From positions 1-64,000 of the forward strand of contig JAECUM010011111.1 in the NCBI GenBank assembly GCA_016617855.1: a DNA stretch of 64,000 bases. The letters run 5' to 3'. Positions 50,902-57,059 of this stretch are shown here, piece by piece. Each line of letters opens with the position of its first letter. The first letter of the stretch is position 1. Source of the stretch: Megalonaias nervosa. Its lineage: Eukaryota > Mollusca > Bivalvia > Unionida > Unionidae. The notes under the pieces are model-generated. The model was not told where the DNA came from, ran no database searches, and saw only the letters and a list, made by a program, of their open reading frames with translations. The position numbers were made by a program, and so were the translations under genes.

Positions 50902-52404
50902 ATATATCTATATATATAGTTTTTACCTTTTGTTTGATAATAAATTTTATTTATATAACTCTTTTGCTTTTTTTAAAGTGTAACATAACAGGACAGGTGA
51001 AATATTATCTTGCAAAGCAACGATAAATGCATAAAACGACAGGTTTACAATTTATGATTAAAACTCTATTATCTACATAATGTACATAGAAGTAAAATGT
51101 AAAAACTTAAATATCTTGGAAACAGTATCCAATCATTTGTTTTAATCATCATATTTGAATTCAGCACATAAAAATCCATAATGAGTAGAACGTTTTATCT
51201 CTGAAGCAGATGACTTCGAAAAAATTGTAGACCAGTGGAGGCTGAAAGCTTCATTCAGAATTGTGCCCAGCACTATCAATAATCCCAGATAAAAAGATAT
51301 TCTTTCTGGTCTAGAACATACCCTGTCAAGATATTACTTCAAAAAGTAAGAAAATATATTTTTGAACAAAATTAATATAATTATAGGATTACTTGAGAAT
51401 ATTGGAGATGGTTGCATTGTTCATCATTTAAAAATAACGAAATGATGACACTTATATCCCGTAGATTTATACAAGTTCCTTTTGTCTGGTAGTGTGTTAA
51501 TCCATTCTCCATTTTTGTGACTCTTGTGCTGTTATCTTTAGGACAGACAGGAACAAAATATTCAATGAATCAACCTTTCTTATTTTAAAACAAGATAAAA
51601 CTATCAAAATCGCAGTTTCTGACAGAATTGAATCCCAACGTATATCTTAAAATTGTTGCTGAAGTTAATCTAAAGGAATATTGACCACAATTATATTTTA
51701 CCTACTGCATTATTTCCCTTTTTGAAGCATCCTCTTTTAATTCTGTGGAATACTGAACAGACAGAATATCCTATGTTAATGTGTATTCATAATATATTAT
51801 TCTTACATATACCAAATACTGTCATTATATCTCATAAAGTATTAACTTCTTATGGATTCCCACAAATGTTTTCATCCAGTAAAGTCTCAGTTTTCTCCGA
51901 CGGATTATTGTCATGTTTCAAGTTGTGCTTAAATTAAGCACATTTTATTGTTACGAATTTAGAAGATAAGTGCTGAGTAATTTCATTGTTTCTGGGAAAT
52001 TATGTTTATAATGCAGATACTGATGTATTATTAATTGCTAATGAAGGTAGGTATCTCTAGCAGATTTAGATCAAATTTTTCTGGGTCTGCATAATTGCTA
52101 TTCTGCTGGATATTTAGGGGTTTTCTTGTAGTAAGGTTTTTTGTTTTCTTTTTATCAGCCTCTGTCAGCCCAGTTTCCACCTTTGCATAAACATGATAAC
52201 AGATCAATATCGCTAGTACCCTGTGCAAGTGAAGAACATCACAGTCTCGACATACCATAATCTCAAGCTTAGCAAGTCCATGCTGCATGATGATTGTCAT
52301 ATATTTTCATATCATTGAATGTAAATAATTTAAAGCAATAACAAGGATGAATGAAGAATATTAAAATGTTTTTTTATTTCCTTTTCAGGACCTTTTTCAC
52401 AAAT
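4875..52404 (+). CDS. Partial Roco-family (Roc-COR) GTPase gene, MFHAS1-like, multi-exon
   Basis: This entry spans the exons listed separately below. Roco proteins carry a Ras-like Roc GTPase followed by a COR dimerisation domain and act as cytosolic nucleotide-dependent signalling scaffolds. Here the seven main exons join in phase (1-1, 1-0, 0-0, 0-2, 2-1, 1-0, 0-0) to give 652 codons without a stop. Domain order is an acidic, Ser-rich linker, G3 DFAGQ, a second Roc half with THAD, then COR. The P-loop and any N-terminal repeats are upstream of the window. The C terminus beyond the COR domain was not found. Introns run from about 1.2 to 11.6 kb and hold most of the mobile elements. No kinase domain is visible, so MFHAS1-like Roco proteins are a better comparison than LRRK. 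The assignment rests on motif recognition and on phase agreement at every junction; the exact biological role is not known. Confidence 0.88.
6270..6296. repeat. (CA)n microsatellite
   Basis: Short interrupted ACACAC / ATATAC tract. Confidence 0.8.
7669..7716. repeat. (AAT)n microsatellite
   Basis: About 15 AAT units with one interruption (AATTAT) near the right end. Confidence 0.9.
8917..9022. repeat. Cluster of short TTTACT...AGTAAA palindromes
   Basis: Four imperfect units of about 25-32 bp. Each consists of TTTACTC, about four bases, AGTAAA, then ATGATGAA-like spacer. Each unit is itself an inverted repeat able to form a 6-bp stem. Confidence 0.7.
9828..9858. repeat. Perfect 11-bp stem hairpin
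   Basis: ACACAGACAAT (9828-9838) is the reverse complement of ATTGTCTGTGT (9848-9858), with a 9-base loop. It may be part of an unrecognised mobile element; no rho-type or Pol III context is seen. Confidence 0.75.
10160..10201. repeat. (TA)n microsatellite
   Basis: About 20 uninterrupted TA units. Confidence 0.95.
10666..10724. repeat. (AAT)n microsatellite, interrupted
   Basis: AAT/GAT units, about 19 in total. Confidence 0.9.
11883..11989 (+). CDS. Roco exon: Roc G4 region
   Basis: This 107-nt exon sits between a TTCTGTTCTTTTCAG acceptor and an AAG|GTAAAT donor. It enters in phase 1, so the G from the previous exon plus AC makes Asp, and it leaves in phase 0. It encodes DLVELWMNSIHSC followed by PPVILVGTHADKIPK. 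The THAD at 11966-11977 stands where the N/TKxD guanine-specificity motif lies in small GTPases. THxD is the usual form in Roco proteins, so nucleotide binding may be kept. A downstream open frame continues into the intron but leaves the family pattern at the donor. Confidence 0.93.
12280..12410. repeat. Degenerate minisatellite, CTGGTGCC / GGTGACTGG type
   Basis: Recurring but irregular words such as ctggtgcc, gtgactgg, ggtgcctgat and ggtgacagg over about 130 bp. No fixed period is kept. Confidence 0.55.
13270..14480 (+). mobile_element. DIRS-like retrotransposon relic B (tyrosine recombinase and 3' end)
   Basis: Frames with stops read IPQLVDFVLFVLE, then LESKNLVLITIKGYSSMISD, then LASRLNELRAL (13630-13662). 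The last corresponds to LASACRVSELHAL of DIRS recombinases, with two residues lost but the catalytic Arg kept. TREVKLTDPVCTL follows, matching REVKLQDPVHAL in relic A. The 3' noncoding part around 14390-14480 (GGATGCTAAGCATTT..., then GGTAATGTACTTAAC) aligns with 3935-4000 of relic A. Everything upstream of the recombinase is missing or unrecognisable. Confidence 0.72.
14891..14913. repeat. (GTT)n microsatellite
   Basis: Seven GTT units. Confidence 0.9.
16915..17740. repeat. Direct tandem duplication, unit about 420 bp, two copies
   Basis: Copy 1 runs from about 16915 to 17338 and copy 2 from about 17339 to 17740. Shared runs include GAAGAATTCACACTATGTCA, the whole ATTAAATAAAATTATATTATA tract, and AGCATGCATGATTGTGTTTT. 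Copies differ by scattered substitutions and small indels. Identity is about 85-90% by eye. Confidence 0.9.
17834..18030 (+). repeat. GAGCTTATGGGAT-family repeat, truncated copy
   Basis: Starts with CAGCTTATGGGACAGT and contains CCATTAGCACAAGG and ATGGTGGCTATCTTGAAAA, all shared with the copies at 39866 and 47783. It has about one internal subrepeat. Confidence 0.65.
18232..18474 (+). CDS. Roco exon: end of Roc and Roc-COR junction
   Basis: The exon is 243 nt (81 codons), phase 0 at both ends, from acceptor ...GATTTCAATGACATCCAG to donor AAG|GTAATT. The open frame extends about 48 nt upstream of the acceptor. I chose 18232 because it alone gives phase 0 from the preceding exon and joins KIPK directly to ERCEDVFREIRYRYLEG, as expected for the family. 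Visible family blocks are FHLADEDFSIDNT and ASQQQHWGESIPARWLILEE, which mark the end of the GTPase and the beginning of COR. Confidence 0.92.
18852..19006 (-). repeat. Dispersed repeat of the AAGTGCCTTGC-type
   Basis: The run GTAAAGTGCCTTGCACAGGGACAC, followed by GGATTCAAACCC and a tail with CCACCGAACCACGA, resembles the very common invertebrate repeat that reads AAGTGCCTTGCCCAAGGGCAC ... GGTTCGAACC ... CTAACCACTAGACCAC. A weaker relative may lie at 10236-10275. Confidence 0.5.
19937..19965. repeat. (TA)n microsatellite
   Basis: About 14 TA units adjoining the left arm of the foldback element. Confidence 0.9.
19964..20099. mobile_element. Foldback / MITE-like palindrome, about 136 bp
   Basis: TAGTATGTATGCTGTATCAAT (19964-19984) is the reverse complement, with one mismatch, of 20079-20099. 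A nested inner pair, TTTTTCATT and AATGAAAAA, lies inside. TA-rich sequence flanks both sides, so a TA target duplication is possible but cannot be proven. Confidence 0.75.
20595..20715. repeat. CT-rich minisatellite, CTCTCTTTCCCTTTGGTTGGTTTGACTTT unit in three copies
   Basis: The words CCTTTGGTTGGTTTGACTTT or close variants occur three times, separated by (CT)n runs of changing length. Confidence 0.8.
21475..21830 (+). mobile_element. Non-LTR retrotransposon fragment (reverse transcriptase palm region)
   Basis: One frame reads YLVKWTPVVSINGK and then HLCFGVAQSSLLDL, corresponding to SVNGK...GVPQGSVLGPLLF of L2/CR1-like reverse transcriptases. After a +1 shift near 21620, the next frame reads FFILYVQPLSTVIDPN and QQLYTNDSQIYKYS. 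The catalytic YADD is represented by YTND. Only about 115 codons survive and it is certainly dead. Confidence 0.75.
22140..22261 (+). CDS. Roco exon: COR domain, first segment
   Basis: This 122-nt exon begins after CCCATTTAG and ends at a CAG|GTAACA donor, entering in phase 0 and leaving in phase 2. It encodes VIPYHFLEKMNQ and then ELDLFLKFQHDIGNILYF. The LFLKFQHxIGxxLYF block is a hallmark of the COR-A part of Roco proteins. The last two bases (AG) join C of the next exon to make Ser, giving ILYFSTKDL. Confidence 0.93.
23493..23521. repeat. (ATT)n microsatellite
   Basis: Nine or so ATT/GTT units. Confidence 0.85.
23710..23753. repeat. (TA)n microsatellite
   Basis: About 22 TA units. Confidence 0.95.
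23856..24114 (+). mobile_element. tRNA-derived SINE, full length, with target duplication
   Basis: The 5' head GGGGCCCCGAGTGGCCGAGTGGTCTAAAGCG (in pieces) carries a Pol III box A like that of tRNA-Leu/Ser. GGTTCGAGTCTC about 55 bp later is box B. A conserved body follows, then TGGCGTTAAACCC and a (CAA)n tail. ACAAAATTTATA flanks both sides (left ending 23855, right ending 24124), a 10-12 bp target duplication that is still perfect. The element is therefore fairly young. Confidence 0.93.
24898..24992. repeat. Imperfect inverted repeat
   Basis: AGACAAGGAAATACCAGTCA and following AGGGGTTAT on the left are complementary to TTAACCCCATGACTGG and CATTTCCTTGTCTTG on the right, with about 25 bases between. 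Arms are about 30 bp. The right arm also begins the 24942 repeat copy. Confidence 0.75.
24942..25990. repeat. Dispersed repeat, copy 1 (about 1.05 kb)
   Basis: Direct repeat partner of 26357-27185. It begins TGTCTCCCAATGAGG and ends near GTGCAGTGACTATGGGAGGT. About 230 bp (roughly 25250-25480) has no counterpart in copy 2. No coding capacity or terminal signature was recognised. Confidence 0.88.
26357..27185. repeat. Dispersed repeat, copy 2 (about 0.83 kb)
   Basis: Direct repeat partner of 24942-25990 at roughly 93-95% identity by eye. It shares GACTGGCATTTCCTTGTCTT, the CATTTTTCACATC...GAAGGCCATTTTTGACAGC block and the CTTTCTAGCCGACTATTGG block. A central deletion distinguishes it. Confidence 0.88.
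27615..27710. repeat. (ATT)n and (AGT)n compound microsatellite
   Basis: ATT units change to AGT units, broken once by TTTTTAAT. Confidence 0.9.
28056..28130 (-). repeat. tRNA-like fragment (pseudogene or SINE head)
   Basis: On the minus strand, TAGCTCAAATGGTATAGCA resembles a tRNA box A and AGTTCAAATCCCC a box B, about 35 bases apart. A T7 run follows the 3' end. T-arm and acceptor stem do not pair well, so a functional tRNA is unlikely. Confidence 0.45.
29198..29375. mobile_element. Tc1/mariner-type MITE, 178 bp
   Basis: Inverted ends CAGTAAAACCTGTCTTGAGA and, on the opposite strand, CAGTGGAACCTGCCTTGAAA. Both are flanked by a TA target duplication (29196-29197 and 29376-29377). Internal copies of GAGAGACCACCTGTCTT repeat three times. 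No coding capacity. Confidence 0.88.
29519..29541. repeat. (CT)n microsatellite
   Basis: Eleven or so CT units with one interruption. Confidence 0.85.
31905..32035. repeat. Short dispersed repeat, copy 1
   Basis: Shares ATTCCATT, AATCTAATRTCAGYSCTATATTGT, and ACAYAGTTGCTACTG words in the same order with 32610-32740. About 130 bp at roughly 70% identity. Confidence 0.6.
32610..32740. repeat. Short dispersed repeat, copy 2
   Basis: Direct partner of 31905-32035; see that entry for shared words. Confidence 0.6.
32929..33014. repeat. (GT)n(TA)n compound microsatellite
   Basis: A few TGTG units are followed by about 32 TA units. It is the longest TA tract in the window. Confidence 0.95.
33225..33330. 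repeat. Tandem duplication, unit about 50 bp, two copies
   Basis: TTGAATTCACATTT ... CAAAACAWTTTGGAAAGCACACT occurs twice in succession. Confidence 0.8.
33908..34071 (+). CDS. Roco exon: COR domain, second segment
   Basis: The exon is 164 nt, entering in phase 2 and leaving in phase 1. The acceptor is GTAAATTCCAG, and the donor G|GTTTGT is weak but correctly placed. Encoded blocks are STKDLREWIILEPQWLIKAM and KSLITADMFILRKHP, followed by a basic stretch ending KLTQKLLG. The PQWLIxAxKSLITA segment is a strongly conserved COR block. The intron before it is the longest in the gene, about 11.6 kb, and is full of repeats. Confidence 0.92.
34470..34970. repeat. Intronic duplication, copy 1
   Basis: Shares TATATGGATTTGATGG, CCTGATAATATGTTA, GCATACCTAATA and the GAGGAT...AAAAGGTTC block with 35330-35885. 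A fragment of a third copy appears at about 34230-34330. Confidence 0.85.
35330..35885. repeat. Intronic duplication, copy 2
   Basis: Direct partner of 34470-34970, about 75-80% identical by eye. It contains roughly 80 bp of extra sequence near 35700-35775. Confidence 0.85.
36259..36380 (+). CDS. Roco exon: COR domain, third segment
   Basis: This 122-nt exon runs from a TTTATTTTTGCAG acceptor to an AAG|GTTAAG donor, entering in phase 1 and leaving in phase 0. It encodes GIIWSKEHDPDLYAYKT, then LILLLMEQLNIVARPR, then STKDRDK. The LLMEQLNIxARPR block is typical of COR. Because it leaves in phase 0, it can be joined in frame to either of the two homologous exons downstream, at 37633 and 46052. 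Confidence 0.92.
36381..37632 (+). other. Roco intron, 1.25 kb
   Basis: Contains a short (CA)n tract at 36695-36712. The open frame at 37305-37577 shows no family resemblance. Nothing else was recognised. Confidence 0.75.
37633..38205 (+). CDS. Roco exon: COR C-terminal half, version A
   Basis: A 573-nt exon (191 codons), phase 0 at both ends, from GTATTTGCAG to GAG|GTAATT. Encoded blocks are VEDFFLAPCMLRA, SSSVLCFVFTEMFLPSPIFH, CVAKWPI, FCGCCVFEI and LLKYWFQNE. FLAPCMLR and the CVARWPI-like block are characteristic of the C-terminal part of COR in this family. The open frame begins in the intron and ends with a stop just after the donor (38215), so reading through the donor would truncate the protein at its end. 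The homologous exon B lies 7.8 kb downstream. Confidence 0.93.
38741..38811. repeat. (TA)n(GA)n compound microsatellite
   Basis: Twelve TA units switch directly into about 23 GA units. Confidence 0.95.
39866..40440 (+). repeat. GAGCTTATGGGAT-family repeat with internal subrepeats
   Basis: Begins TTTTTAGCTCAAAGGAGCTTATGGGATGG and contains about three subrepeats of 130-150 bp. Each has the words GCCATCWTSAAAATCTTGTTAT and TCTARTTGRTCC...AAATGATAATGGTGCTG. Similar copies lie at 17834 and 47783. I associate this family with bivalve genomes, from memory. Confidence 0.75.
40910..45480 (+). mobile_element. DIRS-like retrotransposon relic C, nearly full length
   Basis: About 4.5 kb, close to the usual DIRS size. 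A gag-like piece with CIAC...CRTC cysteine pairs and W-rich spacing lies at 41423-41662, followed by further open but shifting frames to 42750. Reverse-transcriptase blocks NGNLRPIIDLS and LRSPLASK lie at about 43265-43500. RNase H blocks VVVMYLLKQ, NIQIRHVPSRF span about 43800-44130, and DLFATRCNHN-like plus LVPKIIKKL follow to 44400. The tyrosine recombinase covers about 44620-45420, with WHLSGF, SELHALS-like text and HxxR region decayed. Stops and frameshifts are frequent. In the catalytic-Arg position of LASSC-x-VSELHAL the codon is TGA (44933-44935). Confidence 0.85.
46052..46612 (+). CDS. Roco exon: COR C-terminal half, version B (homologous second copy)
   Basis: A 561-nt exon (187 codons), phase 0 at both ends, from an AAACTTTTAG acceptor to a GAG|GTGAGT donor. 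It aligns with exon A along its whole length: VEINFLAPCMLREA against VEDFFLAPCMLRA, SSSVLCYVFKEQFTPSFVFH, CVAQWPI, FYDCCLFDL, and LLKFWIHDE at the end. Identity is roughly 40-45% by eye, so the duplication is old, and the open frame suggests both copies are under selection. Family blocks look at least as well kept as in A. It may be mutually exclusive with A, included after A in tandem, or the terminal part of a second gene copy whose upstream exons were lost. An intronic DIRS relic separates the two. Confidence 0.9.
46742..47265. repeat. Direct tandem duplication, unit about 257 bp, two copies
   Basis: Copy 1 is about 46742-46998 and copy 2 about 46999-47265. Shared runs include AGTATTTGAGATAAATTAGTC, GTTAACAGATCAGAACTC and TTTTTTCTTCAGTTGTTTGAAG. 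About 85% identical by eye. Confidence 0.9.
47783..48475 (+). repeat. GAGCTTATGGGAT-family repeat with internal subrepeats
   Basis: Begins AAAAGCTTATGGGATGGCC and contains CCATTAGCACAAGG. About four subrepeats carry variants of GCCACAGTGACCATCTTGAA and CTTGTTATTAATAC. It is the longest of the three copies. Confidence 0.75.
49340..50863 (+). pseudogene. Broken transposon-associated gene of unknown function
   Basis: Coding blocks in several frames read YPNIASAIRPVPHGDG (about 49516), ITQGEVNDLVKGF, DLDEWRLFIDLSKTSLKSVL, ILVGHAVHMKETYENMKQLL, and YSCFFCEWDSRAGDSHY. Next come LLPPLHIKLGLMKNFVKAM, VGPQINEL, CNMSLKIHFLHSHLDF, VSDEHSERYHQDIAGMEKRY and GKWSPSMLADHC, ending near a TAA at 50861. I recognise this as a multicopy, unnamed family found across invertebrates, often annotated only as uncharacterized protein, and probably carried by a mobile element. 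It has at least two frameshifts and several stops. The CFFC pair hints at metal binding. No terminal repeats were found. Confidence 0.75.
50864..50919. repeat. (TA)n microsatellite
   Basis: About 26 TA units with TC interruptions, beginning directly after the pseudogene's stop. Confidence 0.9.
52389..52404 (+). CDS. Candidate 16-nt microexon after COR
   Basis: A pyrimidine-rich tract ending TTTCCTTTTCAG is followed 16 nt later by a consensus GTAAGT donor. Joined in phase 0 to exon A or B, it would encode DLFHK plus one base. Splice signals are strong but the coding content is too short to recognise, so this is only a candidate. It lies just left of the modular repeat array. Confidence 0.35.
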
Positions 52405-53398
52405 GTAAGTAGATGCCTAAGTAAAGCAATAGTTTATGTGACTCTCATTCAGTAATGTTATCATTGGTTCATTTCCTTTTATAACAATATTGATATGTTT
52501 AGTTTATTTTTTCTTATCATGCAAAAACATGAGTATCTTTTTCACTACAAATAAATTAATTTAATATTTCAAGACTGGAATAAAGCTTTGTTTATTTTTA
52601 TATCAGTGAAATAATGTTTATCCTTTTAATTTGTTTCAATGAAATATCAGTGAAATTTCAATCACAAACAGTTTCATTGATATTTTCAGAAATTTGGTAA
52701 AATACCATAATTTGGTGAAATAAAGACATACAGTGAATTTCACTGCAATGTCGCTGAAAATTTCACTAGTTTGTTGTAATATAGACCAATATAGTCACAG
52801 AGATACAGACATACATAGATTGTTGATTGTAGTGTGGTTTTATTTGCAGAACAAAGAATGTTAATTACCAGTAGTATTAAATTTTCTATGTATTGCTTTT
52901 CTCCATTGTCTTTTAAAATAGTTAGCTAGTTAGCTAACAGTACATTCAGTATTACAAAAGATCATTAAGTGGTCTGCTAAGAGCCTCTGCAATCATTAAG
53001 TGGTCCACTGAGACCCTCAGCAATGTTCAGCGTGGTCTACAAGTAAGTGATGTTCAAAGTGGTCTGCAAAAGAAGAACTGACAACACTGCTATAGATGAC
53101 ATAAGCTATAATTATAGATCGAGGTTTGAGGACAAATTATAGATGCCTTTGAGAGCAATAGTGTTTGTCTCTTTTATTTGTGTGACAATATTGATATGTT
53201 TAGTTTTTCTTTCTAACCATCCAGAAACTTTATATTAGTGTCCGTGAATCCATTATATGTGAATTGGTGATTGAGTCCAATAAAAATGATCTGAATCTGG
53301 CAGTGGAATCTCATCAACATCAAATATTTTGAATTTCTATCTTGTTATACACACATTCACATAAACATGCAAACCTCCTTAAACACATATCATAACAT

Positions 53399-53600
53399 GC
53401 TATTATATGGGAATCAGTTGTTTGAAACACAGACAAATATAGCAGAAGAGATTTAGCCTTACCTATCTGGTTGATTGTTTACAGAGATTGAGTTATGTTA
53501 TTATGGGAATGAGTTGTTTGATACACAGACAAATGTAGCAGAAGAGATTTAGCCTTACCTATCTTATTGATTGTTTAGAAAGAATTGAGTTATGTTATTA
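53399..53600. repeat. Tandem duplication, unit about 100 bp, two copies
   Basis: GTTGTTTGAAACACAGACAA ... GCAGAAGAGATTTAGCCTTA repeats once as GTTGTTTGATACACAGACAA with few changes. Confidence 0.85.
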
Positions 53601-54706
53601 TCTAAGATAGGCCTGGCCAACAAACTTGATATTATTTCTCTATTTCTACACATTATATCATCATTATTCTATTTAATATTCTGATTTCACTCAATAGCAT
53701 CATACCATTGACTTGATATTTATTTTCTTTTTCCTTATATCCTTCACAAAACAGACTGTGAGTATTATATCTTGACAATTTCTAATACTTACTTAAAATA
53801 GTTGTCTAAGATACAGAACAAGAGAAAAAACAAAAGAGTACACAATCTGACTATTCATCGTTCAATGCCCTTGTTTTGTGTTTAAAATTTTCTGTCGATC
53901 ATAGTGATGAAGATACTACAGAGACTGTGGAACGTGAGTAATGTCAAGCAGCATATGAAAACGTTACACAACTATGATGATTCTTTTATGAAACTTGATG
54001 TCCATTTTAAACTTTTAAAGCAGAGGAGCACTAATAACAATGAATAAATACCAAAATAAATGCTTCATGGATACATACATGAACAGATATAGTTAAAGAT
54101 GTACACCGCCTTACATATATAGATACATACAGTAAATGCATAGACATCTTAGAGAATTGTAATATATTGGAATGAGTTGGTTCTAATAGAGTCAAAGTTA
54201 GTGAAAGAGACTTATGCTTACCTTTGTTGTTGATGGTTAAGAAGGAAGTGAGCACTGTTATGATCTAGAATAGACCTGACAAGCAAACTTGATTAATTTC
54301 TCCATTAATACATATTAATTCATTTTTCTTTTGATATCAATGTTAATCAGTTGCTTCTTATTACTGATATGACATTTTTCTTCTTTTTCATATCTTTCAC
54401 AAAACAGTGGGTAAGTAGTCTATCTCAACATTTCCTAATACTTTATCTAAATAGTATTCTAAGGGAAAGAACCAAAGAATACACTGGCAAGCTGTATTTT
54501 ATGTAAATTTATGATTTAGTCCAATAAACATGATATGAATCTGGCAGTGGGACCTATATCGATTAATTTGAATTTTTATATTGTTGCTCATATTTGTTAG
54601 AATTGAATTCCAGAATTATATGCAGCAAAATGTGTAGCCTTTCTGTACGTAATAACAGATCATTGTAGGATTCAGGTTCTTTTTTTATTTTGCTACTTTT
54701 GTTTGA

Positions 54707-54958
54707 TGTTGTTGTTGTTGTAGGGCTTAACGCCATTTTGCAGCACACGATAGGCTATACATGGTGGCCAGTATTAATGGTGGAGGAAGAAACCGGGAAA
54801 TCCCCGGAAAGAACCACCGACCCATGAGAAGCTACTAGCAAGCTTTCTCACATATCCACATTCGCCGAATCCAAGACTCGAACCCACGCAAACATAGGTG
54901 AGATGGCAGTGATCTGTAACGGAGAGCGCTTTAGACCACTCGGCCACTCGGGGCCTCC
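54707..54958 (-). mobile_element. tRNA-derived SINE, second full copy, inserted in the array
   Basis: The minus strand matches the SINE at 23856 from GGCCCCGAGTGGCCGAGTGG through box B to the GGCGTTAAGCCC tail and (CAA)n. The 12-bp target duplication ACTTTTGTTTGA lies at 54695-54706 and 54959-54970. Empty versions of the same site (GCTACTTTTGTTTGAA) occur in other array copies, for example near 56568 and 58197. Confidence 0.95.
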
Positions 54959-54969
54959 ACTTTTGTTTG

Positions 54970-55860
54970 AAATAATTTGTAAAACTGAGTAATGTCAAGC
55001 AGGATATGAAAACATTTTGCAACTATGATGATTCTTTTATGAAACCTGATGTCCATTTTACTCATTAAAGGCAGAGGAGCACTAATAATGATGAATAAAT
55101 AGCAAAATACATGCGTCATGGACACATACATGAACACATATACTTAAACATGTGCTCTGCCTTACATAAATACATGCATACAGTAAATGGATAGACATAT
55201 TAAAGCATTGTAATATGTGGGAACGAGTTGGTTTTAATAGAGACAAAAGATAGTGAAAGAGATTTAGGCTTACCTTTCTTGTTGATGGTTAAGAAGGAAG
55301 TATGCACTGCTATGACCTATAAGTGGGACCTATAAGTATCGATTAATTTGAGTTTAGGTATTGTTTCTCATAGTTGTTAGAATTTAATTACAGAAGGATA
55401 TCCAGCAAAATATGTAGCCTTTCTGCACATAATAACAAATCGTTGTAGGATTTAATTTCATTTTTTTTTTTCTAGTTTTGTTTGAAATAATTTGTAAAAT
55501 TGAGTAATGTCAAGCAGCATATCAAAACATTGCTAAAGTATGATGATTCTTTTATGAAACCTGATGTGCATTTTAATCTTTTAAAGCAGAGGAGCACTAA
55601 TACTGATGAATAAATACGAAAATACATTCTTCATGGATTCATATATGAACAGATATCCTTAACGATGCACACTGTCTTACATATATAGATACATACAGTA
55701 AATGCATAGACATATTAGGGCATTGTAATATATGGGACTGAGTTAGTTGTAATAGAGTCAAAGATAGTAAAAGAGATTTAGGCTTACCTTTCTTGTTGAT
55801 GGTTAAGAAGGAAGTGAGGGCTGTTATGATCTAGGACAGACCTGACAAGCAAACTTGATT
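54970..55860. repeat. Higher-order duplicate, copy 1 (offset 5889 bp)
   Basis: Matches 60860-61750. Both carry the unusual junction GAAGTATGCACTGCTATGACC directly followed by ATAAGTGGGACC, absent from other copies. Confidence 0.9.
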
Positions 55861-57059
55861 AATTTCTACATTAATATATATTAATTCATTTTTCTTTTGT
55901 TATCAATGTTAATCAGTTGCTTCTTATTATTGATATTATCTTTCACAAAACAGTCTGTAAGTATTATATCTCGACATTTCCTAATACTTTATCTAAATAG
56001 TATTCTAAGAGAAAGAACAAAAGGGTACACAGTCTGACGTTTTATCATGTGGAAGGTGAACAATATATTTAGCTACACTGTAAATCAGAAGTTCTGAATA
56101 TGTTTTTCATAAAACTTTGACAGTCTTTTACATTGATTCAGATGTTCCACAGAAAGGTTGGGGAATGATTGAGATCCTCAACATTGCTGAAAGAAAAAGG
56201 TTCATCTGTGGCATCATAATGGGATGGAGATCTTATATTCAAATAAAAGTTTGCTTTAATTTGTATGACAAAAATGTTAATTTTTATTAGATTTCCTTTT
56301 CTATGTATGGCTCTTCTCCAACATGGTTTAGAATATCTAGGTAATGGTACTTTCTGCATTGGGAATGATTATTTAGTAGTCCACCAAGGGCCTCTGCTAT
56401 GAATAAACTGGCTCACTGAGACCTACATCAATTTTCAACTGTCCACAAAAGACCCCATTTAGAAGCACTCCTGCAGATGGAGTAAGAATTATATACAGCA
56501 AAATATGTAGCCTTTCTGCACATAATAACAAATCATTATGAGATTCAATTTCACTTTTTTAATTTGCTACTTTTGTTTGAAGTAATTTGTAAAATTGAGT
56601 AATATCCAGCAGGATATGAAAATATTTTGCAATTATGATGATTCTTTTATGAAACCTGATGTCCATTTTACTCATTAAAAGCAGAGGAGCACTAATAATG
56701 ATGAATAAATAGCAAAATACATGCTTCATGGACACATACATGAACACATATACTTAAACATGTGCTTTGCCTTACATAAATGCATGCATACAGTAAATGG
56801 ATAGACATATTAGAGCATTGTAATATGTGGGAACGAGTTGGTTTTAATAGAGACAAAAGATAGTGAAAGAGATTTAGGCTTACCTTTCTTGTTGATGGTT
56901 AAGAAGGATGTGAGCACTATTATGATCTAGAATAGACCTGACAAGCAAGCTTGATTAATTTCTCCATTACTACATATTAATTGGTTTTTCTTTTGATATC
57001 AATGATAATCAGTTGCTTCTTATTACTGATATGACATTTTTCTTCTTTTTCATAAAATC

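Larger units (their letters stand above)
46613..52388 (+). other. Intron or 3' flank after COR exon B, 5.8 kb
   Basis: Holds a tandem duplication, a GAGCTTATGG-family copy and a broken transposon-associated gene. The stretches 48.5-49.3 kb and 50.9-52.4 kb show nothing I recognise apart from simple sequence such as GTACCCA words at 48.90 kb. Confidence 0.6.

Noticed and set aside
53225..53258. 34-nt AG...GT segment, recurring at the same length in later array copies, as a gene exon
   Set aside because: In the phase left by the 52389-52404 candidate it would read TAA at once, and flanking donors are weak.
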